From NCBI GenBank assembly GCA_003508835.1, contig PUFA01000166.1:930001-994000 (forward strand): a DNA stretch of 64,000 bases, in the 5' to 3' direction. The notes beneath the pieces were generated by a model that saw only the letters and a list, made by a program, of their open reading frames with translations, did not search any database and was not told where the DNA came from. This document shows positions 1-12,613 of this stretch, one piece after another. Numbering within the stretch: the stretch's first letter is position 1; each line of letters starts with the position of its first letter. The stretch comes from Eonycteris spelaea. Taxonomy: Eukaryota > Chordata > Mammalia > Chiroptera > Pteropodidae. The translations under genes were made by a program, and so were the position numbers.

Positions 1-1107
1 AAATTATTTAGAAATCATATCATTATGATATAATATTTAGAATGTTTTATCATATACCAAATACTTTCCTTGAAAGCTCATTTTGTCCGACAAGAAAGGC
101 AGATATATTTAACATTTTCCAAAGTTTCAGTGGTAGAGTTAGTACAAACCCATCTCTGATGCCAAATCTTATTCTTTCTACTGTATTCTGTTGGCTGTCA
201 TAATTTGTGTGGTTTCCCTGTGTCATTGTGTTTGACAACATTATAAATAATTTTGGTCTATCAATTGTGTGCAGATACTTGAAATACAGAATTGATATGT
301 TCACTTCTTTAGACATGGGCATGAGTGGAAAAATAGGTACTGAGTGCCAGGTGCAAGCAATGTCTTCTGGAAGACTGCTTTGTCACAGTTCTTTCCTATT
401 TGACAGGATCAAGGCATTGACAAAAATATTTCCTTAGCAAGAGAGAGGGAATCCTGAGTGATGGAGAAATAAGAGAGATGGGTAGGAGAGAGCCCACCTG
501 GGGTGATCACACACTAAGGCAGTAAGAAGTCGGTTGACCTCCCACCATAGGGAAGAGACTTACGTTTTGGCTAGTCTTATTGACTCTTGGATATCTAGAA
601 AGTTGACCTGCAGAGAAACTGTTAGGAGTGTGCATATTAAATTAAAATGATTTTAGTACATTTTCTTAAATATGAAAGTGAGACCTCCAAGCATATATAC
701 TTTTGTCTTTCACATTTTATAATTATTTAGAAATGAGGCGGATAGGTGGATTCTATTTTAGCTCAGTGTCCTTTTAAAGCTTTCTTAACAGTTTTAATTA
801 ATTAGGTCAGTTTTAATTAAGATTTGAAAGATACTCATAGATTATTCTTTGTAACTTAGAGTCGATTCTATATTGTTTACATCGAGTCCTTTGTTTTTGC
901 ACAAAAATTCTTAGTGTTGTAAGAACTCACTGTTGGTAAAGCATAAATTAGCTAACATTATTAAATTATTATTTATAAGTGTTTTATTATAAAACTATTC
1001 TGAGTTCCAAATCAAGATTCTGAAATATGGGGACTGGGATTTTTCTGCCTCTGCCTCTTTGTTTTTTTTCCTCTTTTCCCCTTTCTCCCACTTTTCCACT
1101 TACTCTT
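1..1107. other. Unique AT-rich sequence, no feature seen
   Basis: No recognisable repeat, exon or RNA gene. Open frames here are short and unlike any protein I know. A very old, unrecognisable repeat cannot be excluded. Confidence 0.5.
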
Positions 1108-1420
1108 CTAGCAACAATTATTGAGAGCCTACAAGGGACCAGGGACAATGCTAGGCACTTACTATGTTTTAGAGGCTTATACTTTAGTTAACATAGCAAA
1201 TTGTTAAATCAGAATTTTAGTATGGAATCCCATGTTTCTATTCATTTATTCATTCATAAAACCAACTGTTTTAAAGCTCTAATATTGGCACTGCAGCAGA
1301 GAAAATGTCCCAGGGGAAGTACTTTTAAAAATGGATAGGAGTTAATAGGAAGGGGTGAAAGTATTCTAAACAAAGAGAACAGAATGGCTACAAGAAAGTA
1401 TGTGCTTAGTACAGGGAGCT
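1108..1420 (+). repeat. Ancient interspersed repeat fragment (LINE-like)
   Basis: The stretch near 1111-1165 carries the worn motif 'attattgagagcctac ... gggaccagg ... gctaggcac', seen in a common ancient mammalian repeat. The following 'aacagaatggctacaagaaag' stretch also fits that repeat. I cannot name the subfamily. Confidence 0.35.
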
Positions 1421-1440
1421 ATTTATGGTATAATGTTCAG

Positions 1441-1593
1441 TAGTTAGCCTTTCTGAGCCTTAGTGCCTCTCCCTGTAAAATGGGGCCAATAACAGTGGCT
1501 GTAGTTGGCAGAGTTATTGTGGTAATTAGAAATAGAAAGCACTCAGCACAGTTTGTGTACACAGAAGGAGCATAGTTAACATTAGCTGTTACT
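1441..1593 (+). repeat. MIR SINE fragment, sense
   Basis: Shows the MIR order: 'tgagccttagtgcctc', then 'ctgtaaaatggggccaataa', then a 'gttattgtggtaattagaaa' stretch, and finally 'aaagcactcagcacag ... agctgttac'. The tRNA-derived head is missing. Confidence 0.65.
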
Positions 1594-2380
1594 TCCACTT
1601 GATAAAGTGTAAATAGGAACATTTAGGTAAGAGAGTGATAAAGCTTTGCCAGTGCCATGGCCAGGCAATATCTGAGGTAGTTGGTAAATAATTAGTCCTT
1701 CTGAATCAGTACCCATTACAGAAAGAAAAAGTGATGCATTTCATTTACTTCACGTGTAGTAGCAGGAAAGAAATTTGCTTTTATGATTACAGCATAGTTG
1801 ATAGAGTATTTTTCACATTGTCAGTGTCTTGCATTGATCTGAAGAGTGCTAAACTGTACACTGATATCATAGGTTCAGTTGACATCACAGCTAAATATTT
1901 ATGGAGAGTTTATAATTTGATATAATCAAACCATATTAGGCAAGCACAGTACCCTGTAGAAATAAATCGATTGTCAATAAAACCAAAAAGATATTAACAG
2001 CAGATAATTATTTCCCATTAATCATTAAATAAAATTGATTATAAGTGTATTTTTTTCTGGATGGAGTTGTCTAGTTAACTGGCAACATCCTTGTGGATAT
2101 TAAAACTGTACAGTATATTTCTAGAAGGTATTATATGGAAGATATTGCTTATATTTTTAAGACTGTTGATTTAGAAATGGATATTGGAGAGTGTAATGCC
2201 CTTGTTTGGGGAGCAGTTAGGCATGCCGATGAACTGTTCTAGGAGAGTGCTGCTTTAGGGCTCTTTTATCCTCATATTATTTGATTTAAAATGGGAATGT
2301 ACAAAATTTTTTGTAGGAAGTTATATTTTTGTATAAGAAGTATCAGTAAGTGATGAACATCTGTTGGTTTTCTGTAATCT

Positions 2381-2545
2381 GCCACGCACTTTGAATACGG
2401 TATCTCATTTCTTACCACAACCTTGTGCAGCATCACCCCCAACCCCCATGCCTGTTAAGAAACAGGCTTTCAAAGGTTTGGTTACCTGCCTGCTGTTCTA
2501 GTTAGTGAAGTGGCAACACTGGAATTTGTACCTAGGCCTGTCTTA
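2381..2545 (+). repeat. MIR-superfamily fragment
   Basis: Worn match to the MIR-type pattern: 'tatctcatttcttaccacaacc', an 'agaaacaggctttcaaagg' segment, 'ggttacctgcctgctgttc', then 'gtggcaacactggaatttg'. The order of segments is preserved and divergence is high. Confidence 0.5.
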
Positions 2546-2639
2546 CTTGAGCTTCAATATGATTGTGCTTTTTTTGATTTCTGTCATTTCTACTTTTAGC
2601 AATGTCTTTTGGTGTTCTTTTTTACTTCCCACTAGCAAT

Positions 2640-3120
2640 GCCACTATTCTGCTCCTATACCCTTATCACCTCAGACTTGGCTTAGGATAAACCTCTTAAT
2701 TGGTCCTCAGTGTTCTTCTGTCTTATCCTGCAAACCTCTGCCAAGTTAGTATTTAGTATTTTTTTTTTTTTCATGTGGTTGTCCTTCCATGCTTCCCTTA
2801 GTTCATCGTCTCTCTTGGGTTTGTAAGGCAGCCCCTACCCTATCACACTACCAGCTCATTCTTCTCTGTGAGTTTCCACTTACACCGAAGGAATTCCTTC
2901 TTAGAAAATTCTCATCATGCCAGCATTTCATATCTTACCTATCTTTCAAAAACACAGTGCTGATCTTGCTTCTTCTTTGAAAGCCTTTCTTTATTTTTTA
3001 ATCCCACCAACACTGGGATTCCATTTGTCTCTTTTTGCTAGCATTTTTCTCACTTCATAATATATCTACACAAATGTCTTAATTTCTGTTTCTCTTGTAC
3101 CTGGTGATTACTGAAATTGT
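2640..3120 (+). repeat. Probable L2 LINE 3' fragment
   Basis: A pyrimidine-rich stretch with L2-like pieces in order: 'cagctcattcttctctg', then 'atctttcaaaaacacagtgc', then 'gaaagcctttctttattttt'. It also contains a T-run at about 2759-2771. The match is weak. Confidence 0.35.
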
Positions 3121-4317
3121 CATTATCTTTGTGTGTAAGGGTAAACTAAACTAAACAGTTAAACTAAACAGAAGGGCGAGTTCTTTAAAGCAAAACCCAG
3201 GAACCAAGATTACTGTACTCTCAATTTTTGGTACCATGAAGTAGAGCAACAGTGGGATGACCTTAAATGTTGAGTAGTTGAAGTAGACTTGGTATGCATG
3301 CTCTGTTGTCTCACATGTGCCTTTCCTTTTTCTTGCATCCTGTGCTTTATTCTTTAGTTGTAATTTAAACTTCATTCCAATTCAAAAGGAATAGTAATTC
3401 TGTGACTTGAAACTTAGATATACATGCTGAATTGCTATATATTTTCTTCCTTATTTAAGTTTTATATGCAAGTGATTTCCTGAGGATGTAAATTCACATT
3501 GGAAAGCTAAAAGCTTTGGCTTGATGTTTATTCTTTGACATGCTGGATCATTTTGTATAACAAATATTTTGGCTTTTTTCTTTCAGTTTCTACTTTTATA
3601 TATGCAATATTTAAAGCATCTGCTGACTACTGAATTTTCTAATGACCTACTTTTATAGCCTAACTTTCAGAAACTTTATCAGAGGATGTTTATCTTCATT
3701 TTAAGGTAAAGTAGAGGTATTGAAAGAAATGTGAAATAGAGAGAGGTTGTTCTTGAGAGTCCTATAAGTTGCTTTTGAACTTGACTATTAGGATAATCAG
3801 AAATAAGCACCTTTTCAAAGTTATCAACAAGTGCTTGTTTATATTTATAGCTCTAACAAATATAACTATAGAGAATTTAGGCTAATATGATAGATAGGCC
3901 CTCTGCTTATGAACAGGTTAGTTTCCAAAATGCTCTTCATAAGACCCTTTGTTCTTGAGTTTAAGGAATTAGTGTAATGTATAATTTACCTAAAGCTTTT
4001 TAATGGGAGTACTATACTTGTGGGAACACTGGATTAAACTCATGTTTTTTTTTTTTTAACTCTCTTGAATTTTTCCAAATGTATTTTTGTTTTGACTTTG
4101 TTCTTTTCAATGTGTATTTCTGTCAGCTTCAAAGATACATGCTGAATTTAAGTCCATGGCAGCAACTGAAACTAATGCCATCTGTTGGTGATAGGTAGAG
4201 TTACATCACATTTTCTTTGATGGAGAGCTTTGTTCATTACCATGGAAGTTAACATTTTAGGTGAAAATAGAGGCTTATTAAATGAAGGCTTCATGAGATT
4301 TTTAGAAGAGTTGACTT
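3121..4317. other. Unique sequence, no feature seen
   Basis: AT-rich with short homopolymer runs (T-run at about 4045-4057). No exon with both splice signals and a recognisable peptide was found. Confidence 0.45.
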
Positions 4318-4520
4318 ATTCAGCAACATTTTCTAAGCGCCAGGCAGTGAGAACATTGATAACATTCCCTGTCCTCATGGAGCTGAAATTCTAGTGGGGA
4401 AGATGGACAAAAAATAGGACACATGCTGTGGGAAAATAAAGCAGAGGAAGGGGAAGTCAGAATTCAGGGGGTGAAGTGTTGTAATTTCAACTAGAATGGT
4501 CAGGGGTGACTCCCTGGGAG
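4318..4520 (+). repeat. Ancient interspersed repeat fragment
   Basis: Contains 'agcgccaggcagtgagaac', 'ccctgtcctcatggagctg', 'attctagtggggaagatgg', then a 'tggtcaggggtgactcc' end. This is a widespread ancient mammalian repeat whose subfamily I cannot name; the 1108-1420 fragment may belong to the same family. Confidence 0.45.
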
Positions 4521-7285
4521 TGTGTAAGGCACTCTTCTACCATTGCCAATTAAGAACCTTTAGAGGTTTTAAGCACTGAAAAGATTGTTGTGCTCTCTAC
4601 ACCCATATATAATGTGAAACAAAAAGAATACTAAATTTTAAAACAAGAGTCTTCAAGCTATTTATTCCATTATGACCACTTCATTGCTTTTATTGAAATA
4701 TATTATTTCAAAAACATTTTGTCTTAAAGTATTCCAGCTTTGCTGGTGCCCTAAGCATGTGTGTGATTTGCTGGTTGGTTAATTGAGCGTGAGTGCCACA
4801 CCAGGTAGGGAGAATACAAAGGAATTCAGATCCTCCTGGGAGCTGATGCTCTAAAGTTAATTGGTACTTCCATACAGTTCAGTGGGAACAGGATGCCTGC
4901 ATATTAAGAAAGGCCTGTTTTTCATTAAAAGTAAAGCCTAACTATAAACTGTATACTTATAATTTTAGCATACCAATTTCATGATGTTTAAATTTTAAGT
5001 CTTCAGAGCAGTATTTCTCAAGCTACATTTGCTGAAGGGCTGATGTTCTAATTTTCAATCCATGCATGGCAGATGAGTAATGTTTAGTAAAACTTATTAA
5101 AGAGAGAGTGCTAAACAAGTGAAATGAATCCCTCTTTGTTTTTCTGGTTCTTTTCTCTACCTTTTTTGTTGCCTTTTCTTTCCCTCTAAGTTGGATTGGG
5201 TTTCTCTTTTTACCTTTGATCATAAAGCCTCCTTCTATAGTTTTTCCCTCTATCCTTTTTATATGGCCATAAGAATACGATGTTGTAGGGTGTTTGAGTC
5301 TCTGTGTATATGTATATAATGAATGATGTTTAATGAATGGAACATTATTGTCATTTAGAAAATTGTGTAGTTGCTCTCATGCCTTTTGGGTTATTTTTGA
5401 TGGATGAGATTTGGCCCTGTAAGTGATATCACCACAGTTGGAATATGATGGTTCCTTGACCCCTTTTGATATTGGTTCCCTGTTTAAATTGTGCACTTAC
5501 TCCTTTAAAAAAGGAAGGGAGATTAAGAGGAAGAATTAGTAAATAGGCATTTGATAGGCACGTTGACTATACAAAGAAATGTATAGTAAGATGAATCTCC
5601 TTGAAAGCAGGTAACATTTCTTGCTTTCTCTGTAGCATCTTTCACATGGTAGACAATGTGTAGTAGTGTGGGGTCAGTGAGTTTCTCCTATGGCATTCTG
5701 AATGTGTAATTTTTTACTCATTTTTCAAGTCAGAAATGTTTTTCCATAGGACAAAATGTATTTTGAAAGCAGGTAGTAGACCACCAATCTCTAAACATTC
5801 TCCCCCACCCCCGCCCAGAGGGCTGTTTTTGGTTTGTTTTCACCCCCCCTTTTTTTCTTTCAGCTTGTCTGCTGGCTGTTATAAGTGACAGATGGTCCTG
5901 ATATACTGTTGGACAGAGAATCTGCTAGTTTTTATTTGGCATAATAAATGGTTGAAAACAGTGATATTTTGTTACAGTCCTAATAAAGCCAACACCTGGC
6001 GATTTTTACAGTACATTAATTTTAAGCTCCGGAAACAAGTACCTTAGTATACTGGGCACTGTAAAAGTCCCTGGAAAATATGAAGAAAATCCTAACTATT
6101 AGGCATGCATAAGATAGAAATCACATATTGTAACTTTCCTGAGAGTACATAAAGAATGTAGCTCAGATTTTCAGGGATAATATCTTGATGAGGTTTTCTG
6201 TCCTGTTGGTTGGTCTGTTCCTTTCCCACCCCTCACATTGGTGAATCAATTTCTTAGTGGCAGTCACTGTAGAAACTGCCTCCAAATAATAATTCCTCCC
6301 TAAGTTTGTTTTCTAAATTAAAATGGAATCTTTCCTATTACATCTTTTGTATGATCACAATTAGAATAATTTTTCCACTTGTACAAATTTTCATATCAGC
6401 TGGTTTTTGATATAGGAAGCAACAGCAGAGAATGCTTTCTTCCTTGCTGTGATACCTAGTTTTGGAAGGTACGCTGATTTCAGAATGTTTGATGTTGGAA
6501 ATGGTCTCATATTACAGCAACACTCAGTAAAAACTTGCAAAGTGTTCTCTCCAGGTTCTTGGTTCAGCATTATTTTGTTTTCTTTGCATCTTTTGATCTA
6601 TCTGGACTGTTTTTCTCACTTGCAGACATTTCCATAAGGTAGAAATTTACAAATAAAAGAGCAGGGAAAATTCTATTAGATTTTCTGTCTCTACTGTACA
6701 CCTAAATATTCTGAGACTGAACTTTTTTAAAAAGAAAGATGAAAATCTGGCTTTTAATGAATCTTATTTTCTCATTACTGTTTTCTATTAAGGGTTTTTA
6801 GATTGATTCAATTTCAAACACACTTAGTAATGCGTGTTTTAATAGCTTTGAGTCATTTAATAATGAACAAAGTTTTGGTTTTTAATGTGTGTTTTTAGAA
6901 ATAATACTCTATTTCTAACTCTCCCTCTTCTACAGAAAGGAGGGAGGAGGTATTTTATTGCCCAAGAATATGCTATCACTATCTTGGAACTTATACGCTA
7001 CCTACCTCTCTAGTTTCCAGCCTGTCTACTAACACCAGTTTAGCTAACCAGATTTATTACAAGAGTTGATATAGCTGATATAGTGTGTTGAGTTACTCCT
7101 CCTCCTCTTCCTTTCCCCACTTCCCATTTAACTAGCTCTGTTCTGTGGTGAAAATTGCAGATTCATTTGGCTTTTCTTTTTTATTTACTGAAAAATTATT
7201 TTTAAGTTTCAAGAACTGTGAAGAACCCGAGATTCTAACCAATTTGCAGATTAACAAGTTAATCTCTCTACATTTTGATAATTTG
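4521..7285. other. Unique sequence, no clear feature
   Basis: Mostly AT-rich, with small C- or T-rich runs at 5805-5815 and 5843-5858. No recognisable repeat family, RNA gene or exon. Confidence 0.4.
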
Positions 7286-7605
7286 TTGCTAGATAGCTCA
7301 TGGCACAGCAGGCTGTATGAACTTCAAGTTTTCACTGGTTCCCCTGCCTCTCCAGTTCTACAGGGGCCATGCAAAGGCGTGTTCAGGTTGGTGCCATCCA
7401 CAGAGCAACTTGGTGTCGGAGCTAAGAAACCTCCAGTTTTATAGAGTGCTGCCAGCAAACCTGCTCACTCTTCGCCTAGAGGGAAATGCTATCTTTATTA
7501 ACCTGATCAGGAACAAATCTGTTGTCTGCCGCCCACGGGATATACTGTTTCTACTACCTAAAGCTGTATGCTATATTGACATCTAGAAAAGATAATTTGA
7601 AAGAG
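7286..7605. other. GC-richer block of unknown origin
   Basis: Less AT-rich than its surroundings and with several CpGs (gtcgga, ttcgcc, gccgccc, cacggg). Two overlapping forward frames of 89-99 codons run through it but resemble no protein I know. Read on the minus strand it has both a TATAAAA-like and an AATAAA-like motif, so a decayed LTR is possible, although the motif order is not typical. Confidence 0.3.
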
Positions 7606-7997
7606 TAATTGATAGATGTACAGAAACATGAGTCCCATGGATGGTTGGCTCCTGTGCTAGGTATAGGCAAAAACCTCTTTCCATCTGTCTTTCTATTTTG
7701 TTCAGCTTCTCCCAAATCAGAATGTAGAAAAAATAGTTTAAATGCCAACGTGAATTCCAGACACACACAGATTCTTCCATGTGAAAACTGTTACTTTTGT
7801 TTGACAAGACCCTGAACTAGTAGGTAGTTCCATTTGCGAGGACCAAGTCAGGTTCTCCAAAGTGTGCTGAGCAACCTATGCTGTTGTAGTGCTGAGCACA
7901 CTGCGTTGTCATTTTGTTTTTCCTATTATACTGTATACCTTTATGGAGTTAGGGAATTAATATTATTCATTTTTGTACCTTTATATGTCACGGTTGC

Positions 7998-8064
7998 CTA
8001 TCATTGTAGTAGGTTCTCAGTAGTTGTTTATTGAATGAGATGAGTGAATGAATAAATAAATGAG
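7998..8064 (+). repeat. L2-type LINE 3' tail
   Basis: The sequence 'taggttctcagtagttg' is followed by 'ttgaatgagatgagtgaatg' and an 'aataaataaatgag' tail, typical of L2 3' ends. Confidence 0.5.
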
Positions 8065-9514
8065 TAGAACCTCTTTAATTTACATCTGGTTGATCTCTTA
8101 TCTGTTTGTTCACATTCCTTACCCCAATTTGAGACTTAGCCATTTGATTGAACATAAGGGGTCGGAAAATATTTGTTGACTGAATGGCTTAATCTTTAAT
8201 ATGACTCTTGTATTGGTTTTGAAATGCTGGGTTAGATACAGAGTAAGTATCTTGTGTGAAATTGTTCCTAAACCTGAATTAACCCATCCGTTGTCCTTTT
8301 CTCTTCTTCATATTGATTGCTTTGATCTCTAGGACCTGTTTTCCTGATGTGGTCCTCTGTGTTCTCTAGAAAAATAAAAAAAATAAGTGAAATTTTGAGT
8401 ACTTAGTTTCTAAAGTATGTTAAGAAATTCTTTAGAAAAACTAATTTTATAGTGAGTTCACTTGTAGAGATCACTTTGATCCTAATGTTCTCCCTTTTAT
8501 GGCTTGTTTTATGTCTAAATGTGGATACAGTTTTGAGTAAAGTTATAACAAAAGGTGTGTTTACAAATCACTGTTGCTAGAAGACTCTGCAAAACTCTCC
8601 TACAGATGTGTGCTTCTTCAGCTGAGGATTTAACCTTGGCAGAGGCAGAGGCGAATGGAAAGAGGCTTCCCATTTCTCAGTGCCAGCACAAATGCTCCTC
8701 CACACATGCAGACTCTTGAGTTCTGTTGTCCCACATTTAAGAAGCTTGGAGAAAAGCATTCTAAAAACTATTAGATAGTACTCATGCTATCTCTTTTGAG
8801 ACATATGAATAAACATGATAATCAAAATTCTCTAAGTATTTTAAAGCACAAATGAAAGAACGGTTTTGGCCCGTCTGTGTGTTCACATTTGTGCTGGGTT
8901 TATATGTTCTCGCCAAAAGTGTATTTAGTAGTATAAAGGAAAAAATGATTCATAAGCTTTTTCAAATGCAGACCTCCAGCTCTTTTATATTCAACATATT
9001 TTCCTTAATATCATTAATTTGAATGGCTTTATGTGGTTTTCTAGGGATTCCTCAAAACAGAAGTTGAGAGAAAGAACAGTATCATTGCAGTTGGGGAGCA
9101 TTTTTCCAGGAGCATCCTTGTACGGAGTTATATACTTTGTGTGAAATGTAAAATAGAGCCTTAGTAGATGCCAAGAAATGATTATTTAATGAGGCTATTT
9201 ATGTCTCGGGTTTTCTCAGATTGAAACACCCTGCTGGACTACTTAGAACACTAGCTTCTTTCTTCTGTTGAGATCTCTGTAAAAATACGTGCAATCACTT
9301 CTTATTTATTCCTGTTTTCACTAAAATATTTTAATTCATAGTGTCTAGACCCAAAAGTCTATTGAGGAAAGAATAAATACTGAGCCTTTCGGTAGAGTGG
9401 ATTATCCTGAATGATTGAGATTGTGTCAATTGACCTTAAATATCCTCTGCCACCCCAGCTTCCCTAACCCTCATTAGTTAACCTAATGTTTTGTTGTTGT
9501 TTTACTCCATACAG
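8065..9514. other. Unique sequence, no feature seen
   Basis: The block 8577-8760 is slightly GC-richer and open on the minus strand for 60 codons, but resembles no known protein. The rest is AT-rich. It immediately precedes the candidate exon and supplies its pyrimidine tract (about 9486-9510). Confidence 0.4.
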
Positions 9515-9610
9515 ACATATTACTGTACCAAATCCAAATATGAAACAATTAGACTTGTCAGCCCTCAGGAAGTTACATAGTCGAGGAGATAGGACATTCA
9601 TATGGAAACA
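9515..9610 (+). CDS. Candidate internal coding exon (96 bp), gene unknown
   Basis: Seen: a T-rich tract ending in 'actccatacag' gives a good acceptor at 9513-9514. The donor 'gtaagt' starts at 9611. One of the three forward frames is open across all 96 bp, while the other two have stops. Its peptide includes MKQLDLSALRKLHSRGDR and has non-repetitive, protein-like composition. The exon length is a multiple of three. The open frame begins after the first base and leaves two bases at the end, so inclusion or skipping would keep frame. No repeat covers it. I do not recognise the protein, so no symbol is given. Alternative: a chance splice-flanked open frame, because a 32-codon ORF is not rare. 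If it is real, the window is mostly introns of a + strand gene. Confidence 0.42.
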
Positions 9611-9640
9611 GTAAGTGAAATAACTATATAAGATAGAAGT

Positions 9641-9746
9641 GTAAGAAATATAAATAACAGTATTTACCTGTAGTATTCAGATATTTTGAATTTGTAAGAA
9701 ATACAAATAACAGTATTTACCTGTAGTAATCAGATATTTTGAATTT
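9641..9746. repeat. 53-bp tandem duplication, two copies
   Basis: Copy 1 is 9641-9693 and copy 2 is 9694-9746. They differ at two positions (ata/aca early in the unit, tatt/taat later). The unit contains 'cagtatttacctgtagta'. The duplication starts 30 bp downstream of the candidate exon's donor. Confidence 0.93.
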
Positions 9747-10270
9747 GTGCTAGAACTTTGGGCTAGCATCCTGGAGATCTTTCTGTAGTAGACGAGACTT
9801 GATTTATATTGAAGGTTGTGTTGGATATGATAGGTAGAGAAAGAAGAAAAGGTTATGAGCAAAGATTGGGGCAGTAGTGTTGTTCGAACAGTTTTGGAAG
9901 AGTGGAAGAGCTCTGCAGAAAATGGTGAGTAATGAAACAAGTGAAGGATGATTCCTATTTATATTTCTTTGTGTTATCCAAGTTTATTGCTGTGTCCACT
10001 TATTGCCATTTAAGTATAAATCTGATTATAGTATCACATAAAGTTGGTGCAGATCCATCTTAAACTACAAATGCTAAATGTGAAAGTCCTCCCTCTTACA
10101 GTTCCCTGAATGATCTTAATAAATATTATAATTGGCATTAATAGTTGTGATTTTTATTAACAAGAAGAATTATTCAGATATTGAACTCTTCTAATTGGAA
10201 ATATTGAAAATTAGTGCATTGTTATTCCTTTTTCAGTGGAAGAGTCTCAGCTTGTCTCTCCTCCCCATTC
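9747..10270. other. Unique sequence, no feature seen
   Basis: AT-rich spacer between the tandem duplication and the next L1 fragment. No exon or named repeat recognised. Confidence 0.45.
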
Positions 10271-10998
10271 TCTTCTTTTTTGGGGATATAATTCACGTAT
10301 CATACAACTTATCTATTTTAAGTATACAACTCAGTAGTTTTTAGTACATTTGCAGGGTTGTCCAACCATCAACGCAATTATGGAATGTTTCATCACCCTC
10401 AAAAGGAAATCCCACACCCTTTGGCTGTTTCTCCTGAATCCCCCATTTTCCCTTAGCCATAAGCAACCAGTGATCTATTTTCTATCGCTATAGGTTTGCT
10501 TATTTTGGATATATCATATAAATAGAATCATATGTGGTCTTTGTGATTGGCTTCTTTTACTTAGTATAATCTTTTAAAGCTTCATTCATATTGTTGTGTA
10601 TCAGTACTTCATTCTTTTTTATGGCCAAATAATCTGTTGTATGGCTGTACCACATTTTGTTTATCACTTAATAGACATTGAATTGTGTACATATTCAGAT
10701 GATTTATAAGTGATGCTGCTATGAACATTCTTATACAATTTATGTGTGGACATAAGTGTTTCTATACACCTAGTAGTGCAATTGCTAGGTCATATGATAA
10801 CTTTTTAACTTTTTGAGGCATTGTAAGTCTGTTTTCCAGAGTGGCTGTACCATTTTCCACCAGCACTGTATGAAGGTTCTAATTCTTCTGCATCATCGTG
10901 AGCAGTCATTATCTTGTCTTTGTGATTATAGTTCCTACTGGGTGTGAAGTGGCACCTCATTTTGGATTTGATTAGCATTGCCCTGGTGATCATTGAGG
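10271..10998 (-). repeat. Old L1 (L1M-type) 3' fragment, antisense
   Basis: Shows the usual antisense L1 3' order: 'gatataattcacgtatcat', 'cccacaccctttggctg', 'agcaaccagtgatctatttt', 'atatggtcat'-type motif near 10790, 'tttccagagtggctgtacc', then 'actgggtgtgaagtggcac'. It is diverged, has no intact ORF, and shows no clear target duplication. Confidence 0.85.
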
Positions 10999-12611
10999 TA
11001 CTTATAAAGCATAAACATTAAATACCAGTTACCTTAGGTATGTTATAGAAATGCTTTGGAGAGAGCTGGTAGTGCAAGGACCTGAGAGGGTAGGACTAGA
11101 TTTGAGCCTTGAAGAAAGAAATTTAGCCAAGGATTGTGATTATAAGGGCTTTTCAGCAAGAGGATAGTGTAAACAAAGGCTTGCAGGTAGAAACCTACAT
11201 GCTGTGAAAAGAGACTGAGTGGAATTGTGAAGATATATGTAGGGAAGTCATAGCTAAATTGGAATAGATTAAGAGGCTCAGTATATGAATTTGAGCTTGG
11301 TAGTATAAATAGGGGTCACTTAAAAATATTTTTGTGTAGTGTGATTATACATAAAATCATTTTCGGTAGATCAGTCTGATCAAAATATAAATCTAGGATA
11401 GCAGATAGGTTTCTTGTTATGTGCTAACTGATCAGTTGGTGGTTGCAGTCTGGATCTTTGTATTGAAAAGAATGATAAATTCAGTTTGGTTCAATGAGCC
11501 AAAGTGTGGTATTTGAATAATGAGGTATGGTATGGAAGAGTTTTGACATGATCACTGATTTCCCATTTATGAAGGGTTTACTGGGGTGATAGCGGTGAAT
11601 ACAAGAAATGTAAAGAGTTCATGGCATAGTTATTTTCAGGTTGCATATTTTATCAGATCAAAAGGAAATGCTTAAAGGTCAAAAAAATGATCCTCTTTTG
11701 TTATGCTTGTAAGGGAAGAACCATATAATTTTCTTATTCAGTGCTTCCTTTAAACGTTTGGCACTCTCTCTTCATGCTTCTTGGAGGTGTCACTTCTATA
11801 ATTTTTTTCTGTAAATGCCAGTATATGTCGAGTGTATAAGACATAAAGTAAGCTGGCTGAGTCACGTTTAATGTGTGAAATTTTGTTAATAAAATTAAGT
11901 TATCATGACAAATAACATCAAAACTGTTTAATGATTAAAGAGTATAGAATTTCAACCAGGTGTTTTATTTTGATTTAAGTAGAATTACGTTTACTTGCAG
12001 ATGGATTATTTAAAATAGTCATTTGCACTTTACTGTTAAAAAGATTTTTGTTTTGTTGGTAAGAAAATTAAGTAAACTAAGAACTGTGTTTAAGAACTAT
12101 ATCTTACTGAATTAACACTGAATTATTGGTTTGTAATATGATGGGCAATTCTTTATTCTATAAAAATGATTTTTATCATGAGCTTTTAATTTCTTTAAAG
12201 AAGAAAAAATTAATCAGCATGGTCAACTGAAAATTGCAGAATCTGTATGAAGTACAGCTGTTGCTTTGAATGTTGTAGTTGATGGAAATGAGAAGCCATA
12301 TTAAGATTCTATTATGAAAGATGCCACTAGAGAAATTGGCTGTTGGAGAGTGTCATTGTTTTCTTCTTTGGGAAACAAAAGCTAACTTCAAAGGAATTTT
12401 TTTGTTTTAGTATATTTAGCATTGAATGATGCTATAGCACTGCCACCAGCGTGATTTATTCTTCTTTTAGTACTAAGCAGATGTGACTTGGACTGGAAGT
12501 AAGTTACACATTTGACTTAAACTTTCTTAATATTCACCTGCCAAATGTGATAATAGAAAATGGCAGACCTGAATTGTAAGCTTTCTACTACCAGCTTATA
12601 GGATATTGAAC
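10999..12611. other. Mostly unique sequence; possible ancient repeat at 11040-11310
   Basis: The stretch 11040-11310 has purine-rich text such as 'gacctgagagggtagg' and 'gagccttgaagaaag'. It resembles the ancient repeat family at 4318-4520, but the match is too weak to assert. The remainder is AT-rich without features. Confidence 0.35.
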
Positions 12612-12613
12612 TA

